Part shown: piece after piece, positions 9,430 to 18,027 of the stretch
Numbering within the stretch: the stretch's first letter is position 1
How the letters are laid out: each line of letters begins with the position of its first letter
DNA from: Methanomassiliicoccales archaeon
GTDB taxonomy: Archaea; Thermoplasmatota; Thermoplasmata; GCA-020350865
Reading direction: 5' to 3'
Assembly (NCBI GenBank): GCA_020347705.1
Contig: CP070739.1
Location: 2,541,158-2,578,823 of the forward strand
Length of the DNA stretch: 37,666 nt
Notes under the pieces: model-generated
Databases searched by the model: none
What the model was told of the DNA's origin: nothing
What the model saw: the letters and a program-made list of their open reading frames with translations, nothing else
Translations under genes and position numbers: made by a program

Positions 9430-12360
9430 GTGAATCGGGATTTCGGTCTAACGTTCGCGTTGACGATTCTGATAATGATACCAACAATAGGTTTGATTCC
9501 AATCGTGGAGGCAAAGGTCACGGTACACAGTGTAACCGTTACCACTGATAAAAGCGAGTACCCATTGGGAACGGAGGCCATTGCAAGGGCCGAGCTGGAC
9601 TTCACAGGTGCAAAAAAGGATCTACTTGGCGTGAATTTCACTTGGTATTACCCCAACGGCACAGTCGCAAAATCGGATTTGGAAGTTATGCCTGATGGTG
9701 GGGGTGTGGCTTATAGCTCATGGTGGTTAGACGAAATCGGCAATAACTATGTCGTAAACGCTACATACTCAGGAGATGAGACGAAATTCGATGAAACCAG
9801 TTTTGATGTCATAGATCCTCCTCTAATAAACGAGGTGAGCGGCCCAATAACTGTCGATACTATATGGCGCTCCTCTGATGGCCCATACATAGTGGTTGGT
9901 GATCTATTCGTGGAGCTCGGAGTCACATTGACAATCGAGCCTGGTGTTGTTGTGGAATTTTATAATGATACGGTCCTGAAAATAAACGGTACCATTATTG
10001 CGAGAGGAACCGAAACAAATATGATCACATTCACCTCGAACAACACAAACCCAGAACCAGGGGATTGGCAAGGTATTGAATTTAACAATGCGCATTCGAG
10101 CTCAGAAATCAGTTATGCCAGGATAGAATACTCCAATATCTGTATCGATATCTTCGATTCCTCCCCAACGATAACCAATAACCTGATCAGGGATGTGAAC
10201 CGTGCAGGGATACAGGCCTACAAAAGCTCTTCTTATATCGCTTACAATACAATCACCCACATTGTTTATGATTATGCCAGCAACAAAGGTATCAATCTAT
10301 TGGGTGAATGCGATGTTACGATCTACAAAAACACGATAACAGATGTGCAGGAATACGGTATAAAAATCAAGGACTCGGAACCAATTGTAAAAGAGAATTA
10401 TATTTCCGGAAGCATATATAATATATACTGTAATCAGAGCAATTCCATTATTGAAAAAAATACGTTGACAGACGCCGCAGATGGGATTTGGATAGATGGT
10501 TGCGAGGATGTACTGATAGCGAACAACACGATATCTGATTGTTATCAAAAAGGGATTCGCAGCGGAGGTTCCTCGTTGAGGATACTCAATAACCTCATTT
10601 CAGGCAATGGGGACAGTGGAATATATTTATACCATTGCCAAAACGTATTCGTTCTGAACAATAATTTCGAGGAGAATGAAAGAGGGATACACGGAAAATC
10701 CTCGGACATTTTAGTAATATTCGGAAATGGGGTGAACAACAGCATAAAAGACGGTATCTACCTCGAAGATTGTACGGATATCGACATATCGAACAACATC
10801 ATAGATGGCAACGAAAATGGAATCAATATCAAGGACACAGATTTTGTAGTTTTGAATTTAAATATCGCCTCCAACAACACAGAGAGGGCCCTATTCGCCT
10901 ATAACTCAATTGGAAACACCTTCGAGGAAAATTTCTTTTCAGAAAACAAACATGGTGTTTTTCTGTACTCAGCCAGCGCGAATATCGCGAATTGCACGTT
11001 TTCAAGCAGCTCTGATAGGGATATCTATTTGACCCAAAACTCGGGATTGATTGCCATAAACTCATCTTTCCATGACGAGAAATTACTGGTGTCCGGTGGA
11101 TGTGAGCTCACAGTGAAAAATTACCTCCATATATTCGTCCAAAACTCAACCTTCCATCCATTTCAAGGTGCGGAGGTTGAAATCAGGGATGGTGAGAAAA
11201 CGATTTACTCTATCCTAACTGATGACGAGGGATACTGTAGATATTTACTGCTCACAGACAGAACCTATTCCGGAAGCACCACACCCATTGAAAATATCAG
11301 TGTCGTGGAGGTAAATAGCGGCAATGTATTTCTCCTTGATAATCCCAGGGAAGTGGATATGTCATATTCTCATCTCGAAGTATTCAGTCCAGGCAATCCT
11401 TTATCCCTGGAAATAGTCTACCCTGCAAACAATTCCTTGGTTTTTGAAATTATCAATATCACAGGTACGGCCTCAAGCCAAAGCGGCCAAATTATAAAGG
11501 TTGAGGTGAGCGTGGGTGGAGGGGAATGGTTCTTGGCAAATCGAACTGGCGGCGATTGGTCTTTCTGGTGGTTCGAGCTTGATACGCAAACACTTGCTGA
11601 TGGATACCACAATATTTTGGTTAGGGTTTCTACCCAATACCATACCAATGAAACCTCTATCGAGGTTCTGGTGGATAATATCGGCAACAAGCCCCCAATG
11701 GTATCTATTACATCACACAACTCTCATGATGCGGTAAACGGTACCATTGTATTGGAGGGAACCGCTTTTGATTACGATGGAACAGTTAATTATGTGGATG
11801 TAAGAATCGATTTCGAGAAATGGAAAACTGCAGACAAATTAACCTGGAATTGGTCAGAATGGAGCATTGAAATAGACACAACAGACTATTCCAATGGCGA
11901 ACACAATATATCTGTGATGGCCGTTGACAATGCTACAGAGAGCATGGTTATTACCATAGTTCTCGTATTCGATAATAAAGACCTGCCTGAAGAGAATGGC
12001 GAAACTGATGATGGAATTGGACCCTTTCCCTGGTGGACCGTTCTGGGTGCACTGCTACTCATTATCGCGATCATCATGATTTTGATATTGATAGGGAGAA
12101 AGAGGGGAGAGGGTGAAAAGAGAGAGGAAGAAGGGCAAGTAGTGGAGGAAAAGACAGAAGGTGAAGCGGTAGAAGTAGAGGAAAAAGGGGAAGGAGAAGG
12201 GTTGGATGAGGAGGAAAAGGCAGAAGGTGAAGGGTTGCAGATGGATGAAAAGGGGGAAGGAGATGGATTAGATGAGGGTGTGGAGGGGGGTGAAGAACCA
12301 ATGGAGGAAGGACAAGGTATAGATAAGGAGATTGGAGGGAATGACAAACTAGGAGAATAG
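9430..12360 (+). CDS. large secreted right-handed beta-helix (NosD-like) surface protein with membrane anchor and acidic cytoplasmic tail
   Basis: The start is a GTG at 9430 after GGAGGAGA. A signal peptide covers about residues 1-28. An N-terminal Ig-like stretch (about 30-130) leads into a long parallel beta-helix (about 150-540) with recurrent NNxI and NxIxxN turns such as IANNTISDC, ISNNIIDGN and LNNNFEENERG, typical of NosD/CASH repeats. Two further Ig-like domains lie at about 650-850. A single transmembrane helix (WWTVLGALLLIIAIIMILILI, about 868-890) is followed by a Glu/Gly-rich tail with four 11-residue repeats. The expected topology is a cell-surface ectodomain with the tail inside. 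Beta-helices of this kind often bind or process polysaccharide; no catalytic site is recognisable. It converges with xpd 33 bases downstream. Confidence 0.88.
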   Translation: MNRDFGLTFALTILIMIPTIGLIPIVEAKVTVHSVTVTTDKSEYPLGTEAIARAELDFTGAKKDLLGVNFTWYYPNGTVAKSDLEVMPDGGGVAYSSWWLDEIGNNYVVNATYSGDETKFDETSFDVIDPPLINEVSGPITVDTIWRSSDGPYIVVGDLFVELGVTLTIEPGVVVEFYNDTVLKINGTIIARGTETNMITFTSNNTNPEPGDWQGIEFNNAHSSSEISYARIEYSNICIDIFDSSPTITNNLIRDVNRAGIQAYKSSSYIAYNTITHIVYDYASNKGINLLGECDVTIYKNTITDVQEYGIKIKDSEPIVKENYISGSIYNIYCNQSNSIIEKNTLTDAADGIWIDGCEDVLIANNTISDCYQKGIRSGGSSLRILNNLISGNGDSGIYLYHCQNVFVLNNNFEENERGIHGKSSDILVIFGNGVNNSIKDGIYLEDCTDIDISNNIIDGNENGINIKDTDFVVLNLNIASNNTERALFAYNSIGNTFEENFFSENKHGVFLYSASANIANCTFSSSSDRDIYLTQNSGLIAINSSFHDEKLLVSGGCELTVKNYLHIFVQNSTFHPFQGAEVEIRDGEKTIYSILTDDEGYCRYLLLTDRTYSGSTTPIENISVVEVNSGNVFLLDNPREVDMSYSHLEVFSPGNPLSLEIVYPANNSLVFEIINITGTASSQSGQIIKVEVSVGGGEWFLANRTGGDWSFWWFELDTQTLADGYHNILVRVSTQYHTNETSIEVLVDNIGNKPPMVSITSHNSHDAVNGTIVLEGTAFDYDGTVNYVDVRIDFEKWKTADKLTWNWSEWSIEIDTTDYSNGEHNISVMAVDNATESMVITIVLVFDNKDLPEENGETDDGIGPFPWWTVLGALLLIIAIIMILILIGRKRGEGEKREEEGQVVEEKTEGEAVEVEEKGEGEGLDEEEKAEGEGLQMDEKGEGDGLDEGVEGGEEPMEEGQGIDKEIGGNDKLGE
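12145..12276 (+). repeat. four tandem 33-bp coding repeats
   Basis: Four imperfect 33-base units begin at 12145, 12178, 12211 and 12244. They encode EEKTEGEAVEV, EEKGEGEGLDE, EEKAEGEGLQM and DEKGEGDGLDE in the cytoplasmic tail of the beta-helix surface protein. The in-frame period suggests expansion by slippage or unequal exchange. Confidence 0.8.
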
Positions 12361-12393
12361 AAAGTCAATTCATATATATTTACCAATCCCAGC

Positions 12394-14313
12394 TCATCCA
12401 TTTTTGAAAAAATCCCTGCATTCTTTTATTACATCAGGACTTAATTTCAGATCTGGTAAAAATTCCTTAAAATGACTTGCTCTTTTGTCGAGAATTACAG
12501 CCACACCCCTGTCCTTCTCGTCTCTGATGAGTCTACCTATGGTTTGAAGGAGTCTTCTTGTGGTAGGGGCCTTGACTGCGTACTCCCAGCCCTTTTTGAA
12601 TTTCCTATCATAGAATATCTCCTGTGCTTTTTGTTTTGCCGAGGGTTTGGGATAGGGAATGCCCACGATCACCAGTATTTCCATCTGCTCTGAGGGGTAG
12701 TCTATACCCTCGCTCAGCCTTCCACCGACAACAGAGAGAAGTACGGCACCTTCTTGGGATCGTGATTTAAACCCCTCTACGAGATCCATTATCTCCCTTT
12801 GGTTCATACCCTGTTCTTCCACATAAAACCTTTTATTAATCCCAAAATATAAACCGTCGGCAAGAAAAAGCTTCATGATCCGAAAGCTCGGAAAGAAGAT
12901 GGCCGTATTTCTCTTAAATGCGGTGCTCAAACCCAGAAGATAATCCTCCATTTTCGGAATTAAAGTGCGGTCCTTTGACAAATCCTCATACCTCGTTGTC
13001 ACATCCTCTACATATATAACAACCCTATTTTCCATGGGAAAGGGCGAGGGAAATGAAGCCAAAATTGAATCTGATGGAAGGCCCACTGAGTCACGATATT
13101 CCTCAAGCGGCGTAAGTGTTCCCGACATATGGATTGAAGAGTGACACTCAAGCACTGCTTTTGATGCAATTGCGGGTTCAAGACAGTATATCTGAAGCTG
13201 CGTTTTTCCGTGATTGTGTATCAATTTCACGAATTCTCCGTTCTGCTGCTCAATCCAGAACGATAAAAAATGCCCAACTGAGTGGATATAGGAACGGGGA
13301 AGGACTCCGTCTTTTAATCTAACATCTTTTATTATCTCACCGTGAATGATGAGATCGCTTGCCATGGCTTTTAACTTCCTGCTCGTGATGTTATACTCGT
13401 GCATCAGTTCACCAAGAAATTCCCCAGGAGGAATAAAGGCATCCTCTTCTTCCTTTAAGTAATCCTTCTGAAAAACGGAGATAATATCCTTTATTCGCCT
13501 CATCAGTTTAGCAATATGAAAGCCATCCGAGGTGCGTAAATCCCCGAATTCCCTTGCCTCGGATTTGGCCATATCCAATGTTTTGATACCGAGTTCCATT
13601 GATTCGATATCTCTTGCGTAATCGGGCAGGTTGTGGGCTTCATCCACGATCAATATGATATCGCTTTCAGTGCAGCCCATCCATTCGAGGACCCGGGTTC
13701 TGATGAACTGATTGAAGAAATATATGTATGGTGCGGTCACTAAAACGGCATCCCTCACTAAGGATTTATTCGCTTCATAGGGACAGATACCTTCATCTTC
13801 ACATCGCTTAGTGAACTCCTCCACGGTTGGATGTGTTTCAAATGCCCAATTTCTTATAGAGGACGTATCTTCGATGCACACCTTCGCATAGTATTTGCAG
13901 GATTTTGGTTTAGTACCCTCGGAAATGGATTTTAAAACTTCCATCTTTCTTTTGCCGCATATCTTTGAAAGCTCATCAGGAGATCCTTTTGCCATCATCG
14001 AATCCTGCTTTAAGGAGGGACACATCTGATGCCTGCCTTGAATGCCCAAACCAAATATCTTCTCCTTTGCATTTATTTTCCTCAGCTCGTATATGACCTG
14101 CCTCTGCTGAGAATTTGTTCGTGTTAGGTAAAGCACCCTTTTATCCTGCTTTAGAGCGTATCCTAATGTAGGCACAAGAGTACATATCGTCTTGCCCGAG
14201 CCTGTTCCTGATTCCATGACAAGATGCGATTTCCCCTCAACGCTATCCGCGATAATTGTCATTATCTCGGACTGTTTCTTTCTTAATTCGTAGGGAAATA
14301 AAGAATCCACCAT
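12394..14313 (-). CDS. xpd: XPD/Rad3-family iron-sulfur DNA helicase
   Basis: This is a 5'-3' superfamily 2 DNA helicase of the repair type, 639 residues, a normal archaeal XPD length. Motifs in order are FPYELRKKQ (Q-like), Walker A ESGTGSGKT (35-42), DEAH (224-227) and QTIGRLIRDEKDRG (motif VI). Between motifs I and II lie cysteines 98, 119, 139, 146, 171 and 177; four of these should hold the 4Fe-4S cluster, with 98, 139, 146 and 177 the best guess. The ATG at 14313 has no clear ribosome site. It follows the small gene at 14347-14769 by 33 bases on the same strand, so the two are probably cotranscribed. Confidence 0.92.
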   Translation of the reverse strand: MVDSLFPYELRKKQSEIMTIIADSVEGKSHLVMESGTGSGKTICTLVPTLGYALKQDKRVLYLTRTNSQQRQVIYELRKINAKEKIFGLGIQGRHQMCPSLKQDSMMAKGSPDELSKICGKRKMEVLKSISEGTKPKSCKYYAKVCIEDTSSIRNWAFETHPTVEEFTKRCEDEGICPYEANKSLVRDAVLVTAPYIYFFNQFIRTRVLEWMGCTESDIILIVDEAHNLPDYARDIESMELGIKTLDMAKSEAREFGDLRTSDGFHIAKLMRRIKDIISVFQKDYLKEEEDAFIPPGEFLGELMHEYNITSRKLKAMASDLIIHGEIIKDVRLKDGVLPRSYIHSVGHFLSFWIEQQNGEFVKLIHNHGKTQLQIYCLEPAIASKAVLECHSSIHMSGTLTPLEEYRDSVGLPSDSILASFPSPFPMENRVVIYVEDVTTRYEDLSKDRTLIPKMEDYLLGLSTAFKRNTAIFFPSFRIMKLFLADGLYFGINKRFYVEEQGMNQREIMDLVEGFKSRSQEGAVLLSVVGGRLSEGIDYPSEQMEILVIVGIPYPKPSAKQKAQEIFYDRKFKKGWEYAVKAPTTRRLLQTIGRLIRDEKDRGVAVILDKRASHFKEFLPDLKLSPDVIKECRDFFKNG

Positions 14314-14346
14314 AGCAGGTGAATCAATGGGCCAGAATAAAAATGT

Positions 14347-14769
14347 TTACTCTTCTTCATTCCTTTTCCAGATATCATCCGGAATTTCCGAGTATACGAG
14401 ATTTTCCTCTTCGGCCTTGATTCTTTCCTTCTCCTCTGCGGCCTCCACGAGCTCTCTGATCTTTTCCTTTCTGAACAGCCAGTAATGTATCCGCCATTCC
14501 CTTCCATCATAAAGAGTGGTTTCTTCCCTCTCAGTAGTAAGAAGGCCTGAATCTTCAAGCATGTAGAAAGCGTCCCTATCCTCAGGCTCTAAAACATTGT
14601 CTATGATCCTGTCGCTGTAACCGAAGAAATTCAAAACATGTTTTGCCATGGCTCTTGCTGCCTCGGTCTCCATACCGCTTTTGTCGATACTGTTTTTGAT
14701 CGCTTTGGTTAGGTCCTCGACAGTCAACGTGTCTACAGGTCCTTTTTTTAGTTTTGTCTTAAATGCCAT
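14347..14769 (-). CDS. small winged-helix-like protein upstream of xpd
   Basis: I use the ATG at 14769, nine bases after GGAG, rather than the TTG at 14775; the product is 140 residues. The N-terminal half is helical (LTVEDLTKAIKNSIDKSGM, then ARAMAKHVLNFFGYSD). The middle looks like a winged helix: a helix (RDAFYMLEDSGLL) followed by a two-strand wing (TEREETTLYDGREWRIHYWLF). The C-terminus is a charged helix. I cannot name a family with certainty; it may belong to a Thermoplasmata-restricted domain of unknown function. Being first in a likely operon with xpd, it may regulate or assist the helicase (inference). Confidence 0.78.
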   Translation of the reverse strand: MAFKTKLKKGPVDTLTVEDLTKAIKNSIDKSGMETEAARAMAKHVLNFFGYSDRIIDNVLEPEDRDAFYMLEDSGLLTTEREETTLYDGREWRIHYWLFRKEKIRELVEAAEEKERIKAEEENLVYSEIPDDIWKRNEEE

Positions 14770-14840
14770 TTTCAACAGCTCCTTACCTCACATATATCTG
14801 AGTACTTGTTTAGGTCACGCTACAGATATTACTAGGTAGG

Positions 14841-14850
14841 TATATTTATA
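14841..14850 (-). promoter_or_regulatory. TATA-like element for the winged-helix/xpd pair
   Basis: On the minus strand the sequence TATAAATATA lies about 72-81 bases before the ATG at 14769. It is the best TATA-like run in this spacer and implies a leader of roughly 45-50 bases. Confidence 0.5.
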
Positions 14851-14904
14851 TTTTTCGTGTGTGTGAACCCAAATTGAAAATTTTAAAGATGTATATAAGG
14901 GGGT

Positions 14905-15657
14905 TTAATATAACGATAAATCCCCATTTTTTATTCGTTTTAATGTACAAATTAGGTTCTTTGAATTGTCGAATGCTTCTATATCACCCTTCATCACTTC
15001 TTTACCCAATCCTTTTTCTCTGGCCCTCTTGATATCTTCGATGATCCTAGGCATGGCCCTCACAACATCGTCAACGATGGTGATATTGGCCGCCTTTGAG
15101 GTCCTGGAAAGAGGATTTAGGTCTATTGCTATCACGGTCTTCCCCATTTTCTTGAGGGCCATGGCCCTGTCTCCGTCCTCCAAGGGGATTAGAATGACAT
15201 CGGCCCTCATCGTGCCCTCCTCTGAGCATACGCCCCTTTTGTGCTCCAATCCTGGGATTGTCGCGTCAGGTTTCTCTCCCAACACCTTCTTTGCACCGTG
15301 TTTTATTAAAAGTTCGGCGATTATCCTCACCCTTTTTTCGCTTCTGTAAAACAGATTGATTTCCAAATTCGCAGGAAGTAGCTCTGAAAGCTTTACCAAC
15401 TCATCCGGGACCAGTACCGCAGTGTTTCCGTTCACCGAGATCACAGGATGTTTTGCCATAATAAGATGATAGGCGGCGATTTTTTCGGCCAATTCGGCTT
15501 CCGGTATCGTCCTCTCTCCAATAAGATAATCAAATGCCTCCCCGCGGCCGTGTGCAATCAATCCTGCCTCGGCCACAATGCCAGCCTTCATCCCATCGAT
15601 GATCTTCTCTCTCTTTTTAAGGGATTCATATCTTGGATGGGATTTTGGAACATGCAT
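14905..15657 (-). CDS. 4-phosphopantoate--beta-alanine ligase (archaeal phosphopantothenate synthetase)
   Basis: The enzyme condenses 4-phosphopantoate with beta-alanine using ATP, the archaeal route to coenzyme A that replaces bacterial PanC/PanK. The 250 residues match the family from end to end: HPRYESLKKREKIIDGM near the start, GRGEAFDYLIGE, ISVNGNTAVL, LEINLFYRSEKR, and IAIDLNPLSRTSKAA with ITIVDDVVRA towards the C-terminus. The start ATG at 15657 has little ribosome site, and a TATA-like TTTTATAAAT about 50 bases upstream implies a short leader. The usual partner, pantoate kinase, is not in the window. Confidence 0.93.
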   Translation of the reverse strand: MHVPKSHPRYESLKKREKIIDGMKAGIVAEAGLIAHGRGEAFDYLIGERTIPEAELAEKIAAYHLIMAKHPVISVNGNTAVLVPDELVKLSELLPANLEINLFYRSEKRVRIIAELLIKHGAKKVLGEKPDATIPGLEHKRGVCSEEGTMRADVILIPLEDGDRAMALKKMGKTVIAIDLNPLSRTSKAANITIVDDVVRAMPRIIEDIKRAREKGLGKEVMKGDIEAFDNSKNLICTLKRIKNGDLSLY

Positions 15658-15740
15658 ATCAAGGTGATTGTAATGAATTGAATTAATGTTTTTTGCTACA
15701 TCATTTATAAAATTGAGTTATCATCGGATTCAGATTGCGG

Positions 15741-16787
15741 CTATACGGTCCAAACGTACTCGATCCCGCCTGCAATCCTCAACCTCAGGTACGCATTTCC
15801 CATGAGGGTTACTTGGGTGCTCAATTCCTCGGATGGACTTGGGATGGTTCCGAGAGAATTTTCGAAGATATTTGGACCGAAAACTCGTCTCATGGCCTCT
15901 GAAGAGGAGGTGGGGTCTTTTAATATAAGGGTTCCCCCAGAACCGTCCCCGGTTGAAACCTCGAAGTGATAGATTAGGGATTCAAAGGGTCCCCAATCAG
16001 GATGTCCTTCTATCAAGGTATTGTCAACCTGTAATACGGGTGCTGTATACATCTGATCAATAAGGTCTACCCCACGGACGAAGAACACATCCCCAGAAAA
16101 GCCCTTCCCACAGGACACCAGGGTCATTTCGACTTGTGGGGATCCGTTTGCGTCTTCCAGAACAAGCGAATGAATCCATTGGGCCTGGGAATCGTACGAA
16201 TAGGTGAGCCTCTCACCTGATGGAGATGTCGCGAGAATGTCCACGATATAGGTGGTTCCACCATCGGGTAGGTCCGCGGTTCCTATTTCGCTTATGTAGG
16301 CCTTAAGATCATTGATGCCGAACATCGTAAAAGTCCATTCCTTCCCTTTTTTCAGGGGAAAGGATAACAGGGATTGGGGTATTCCCTTCTCATATATCCC
16401 CAAATCCTCCATCACCACCCTGCCGAGCATTGGATTGTAGTTGAGCACTCCATGACGCTGCGCGTCGGTTCTTGAAGATACACCTACTTGATAATCAGTT
16501 CCATCGTCCGAGGCCACCACGATTCTTGAGACTAAGTCCTCTGTATCCGGGGTCTTGAAGGAATAAGTCCAATACTGCCCCTTCTCCCATGTTGGAAGGG
16601 AAATTTCCGATGGCACCTGGCCCTCATCCGAGTACTCGATATATCCAGTAAGAATAGCACCCCCCAATAAAAATCCCACTATGAAGATAACGATTATAGT
16701 CAACATGGAAACCGATATCTTCCTCTTGATGTTCATATTCCTCAACCGCAGTAACATATTTGCTATCTTCACTATAAATGTTTTCAT
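15741..16787 (-). CDS. membrane-anchored extracytoplasmic protein of unknown function
   Basis: The 348-residue protein has one N-terminal hydrophobic helix (ISVSMLTIIVIFIVGFLLGGAIL, about 24-46) with positive charges before it, so the remaining 300 residues should be outside. The ectodomain is beta-rich, begins WEKGQYWTYSFKTPD, and contains one cysteine. I do not recognise a family. Two starts are possible: the ATG at 16787 (GGAAGG close upstream) and the ATG at 16736 (GAGG upstream), which would sit nearer the helix. It is on the same strand as the phosphopantothenate gene, 83 bases upstream of it. Confidence 0.75.
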   Translation of the reverse strand: MKTFIVKIANMLLRLRNMNIKRKISVSMLTIIVIFIVGFLLGGAILTGYIEYSDEGQVPSEISLPTWEKGQYWTYSFKTPDTEDLVSRIVVASDDGTDYQVGVSSRTDAQRHGVLNYNPMLGRVVMEDLGIYEKGIPQSLLSFPLKKGKEWTFTMFGINDLKAYISEIGTADLPDGGTTYIVDILATSPSGERLTYSYDSQAQWIHSLVLEDANGSPQVEMTLVSCGKGFSGDVFFVRGVDLIDQMYTAPVLQVDNTLIEGHPDWGPFESLIYHFEVSTGDGSGGTLILKDPTSSSEAMRRVFGPNIFENSLGTIPSPSEELSTQVTLMGNAYLRLRIAGGIEYVWTV

Positions 16788-16876
16788 TCCTTCCCGAAAA
16801 GCAGTTAAGACAATAATTTAAAATTATGATGAGGGTTTCTTAAAACTGTTTGCGGCAGAAAAACGATTACCTTGGT

Positions 16877-16890
16877 CATATATATTTTTT
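16877..16890 (+). promoter_or_regulatory. TATA-like element for purP
   Basis: CATATATATTTTTT lies about 40-53 bases before the purP start. The purP ATG lacks a ribosome site, so a short-leader transcript is expected. Confidence 0.5.
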
Positions 16891-16929
16891 CGCAAAAATT
16901 TCATTTACTAGAATGCTCATATCCCTATA

Positions 16930-17997
16930 ATGGTTGGAGACAGCGAGGCGTTGAAAAGGCTTGAAAGTTATGATATGGACGACTTGGTAATAGCCACGTT
17001 GTGCTCTCATACCAGTCTGCAGATTTTTGACGGTGCCCGAAAGGAGGGATTCAAAACTCTTGGCATCTCCATTGGCCCTCCATCCAAATATTACGATGCC
17101 TTTCCAAATGCAAGGCCTGATGAATTCCTGGTTGTGGATAACCATGTGGATATCCTATCAAAAGCTGATGAGCTGTGTGCCAAAAACGCGATATTGATCC
17201 CTCACGGCTCATTTGTGGAATACCTAGGGCCAGATAACTTCGAGAATCTAACGGTCCCCACCTTCGGGAACAGAAAGGTTCTCAAATGGGAATCCTCCAG
17301 AATCAAGGAAAGGGAGTGGCTGGAGGGCGCAGGTATAAAAATGCCGAGGCTGTTCACCAAACCCGAAGAAATCGATAGGCCTGTTGTGGTCAAGTTCGAC
17401 GGTGCAAAAGGGGGCAGGGGTTTCTTCATAGTCAAGGACTATGAGGAATTCAACAAGGTAGGACCAACACAGAGGTACACGATACAAGAATACGTTCTTG
17501 GGACAAGATATTACCTGCACTATTTTTTCTCGCCTCTAAAGGAGGAGGGATATCGCCTCTCTAATGGTTCCTTGGAGCTCCTCAGTATCGACAGGCGGGA
17601 CGAGACGAACATAGACGAGATGTACAAACTTGGCTCCCAGGAGGAATTGAAGAAATTGGACCTCTATCCGAGTTTTGTGGTCACTGGCAATGTCCCGTTG
17701 ACCATTCGAGAATCGTTACTTGCCGAGGTTTTTAATATGGGAGAAAAGGTGGTGGAAAAATCCTTCGACCTGTTCGGAGGCATAATCGGACCGTTCTGCC
17801 TTGAAACCATAGTGAACGACAAACTTGAATTCAAGGTGTTCGAGGTATCCGCCAGGATAGTTGCCGGAACGAATCCATTTATTTCAGGGTCACCGTATTC
17901 CGATTTTATAGAACCAAATCTCTCGACAGGAAGACGGATCGCACAGGAAATCAATATCGCCTGCGAATTGGACAGACTTGATGAGATTCTCAGCTGA
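16930..17997 (+). CDS. purP: FAICAR synthetase (formate-dependent AICAR ligase), PurP
   Basis: PurP uses ATP and free formate to convert AICAR to FAICAR in archaeal purine synthesis. The 355 residues match the family: IATLCSHTSLQIFDGA near the N-terminus, then IPHGSFVEYLG, VPTFGNRKVLKWE, the ATP-grasp loop VVKFDGAKGGRGFF, and FEVSARIVAGTNPF near the end. The ATG at 16930 has no ribosome site but no better in-frame start exists upstream. The gene converges with purH, whose AICAR transformylase domain does the same step with 10-formyl-THF; only 30 bases separate them. Confidence 0.95.
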   Translation: MVGDSEALKRLESYDMDDLVIATLCSHTSLQIFDGARKEGFKTLGISIGPPSKYYDAFPNARPDEFLVVDNHVDILSKADELCAKNAILIPHGSFVEYLGPDNFENLTVPTFGNRKVLKWESSRIKEREWLEGAGIKMPRLFTKPEEIDRPVVVKFDGAKGGRGFFIVKDYEEFNKVGPTQRYTIQEYVLGTRYYLHYFFSPLKEEGYRLSNGSLELLSIDRRDETNIDEMYKLGSQEELKKLDLYPSFVVTGNVPLTIRESLLAEVFNMGEKVVEKSFDLFGGIIGPFCLETIVNDKLEFKVFEVSARIVAGTNPFISGSPYSDFIEPNLSTGRRIAQEINIACELDRLDEILS

Positions 17998-18027
17998 AGG
18001 TTTCTTTTTCAATATTTTCAATAACCC

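Noticed and set aside
12145-12276. CRISPR or other spaced repeat array
   Set aside because: The 33-base units are contiguous, in frame and low complexity, with no spacers; they are coding repeats. No CRISPR-like array was found elsewhere in the window.
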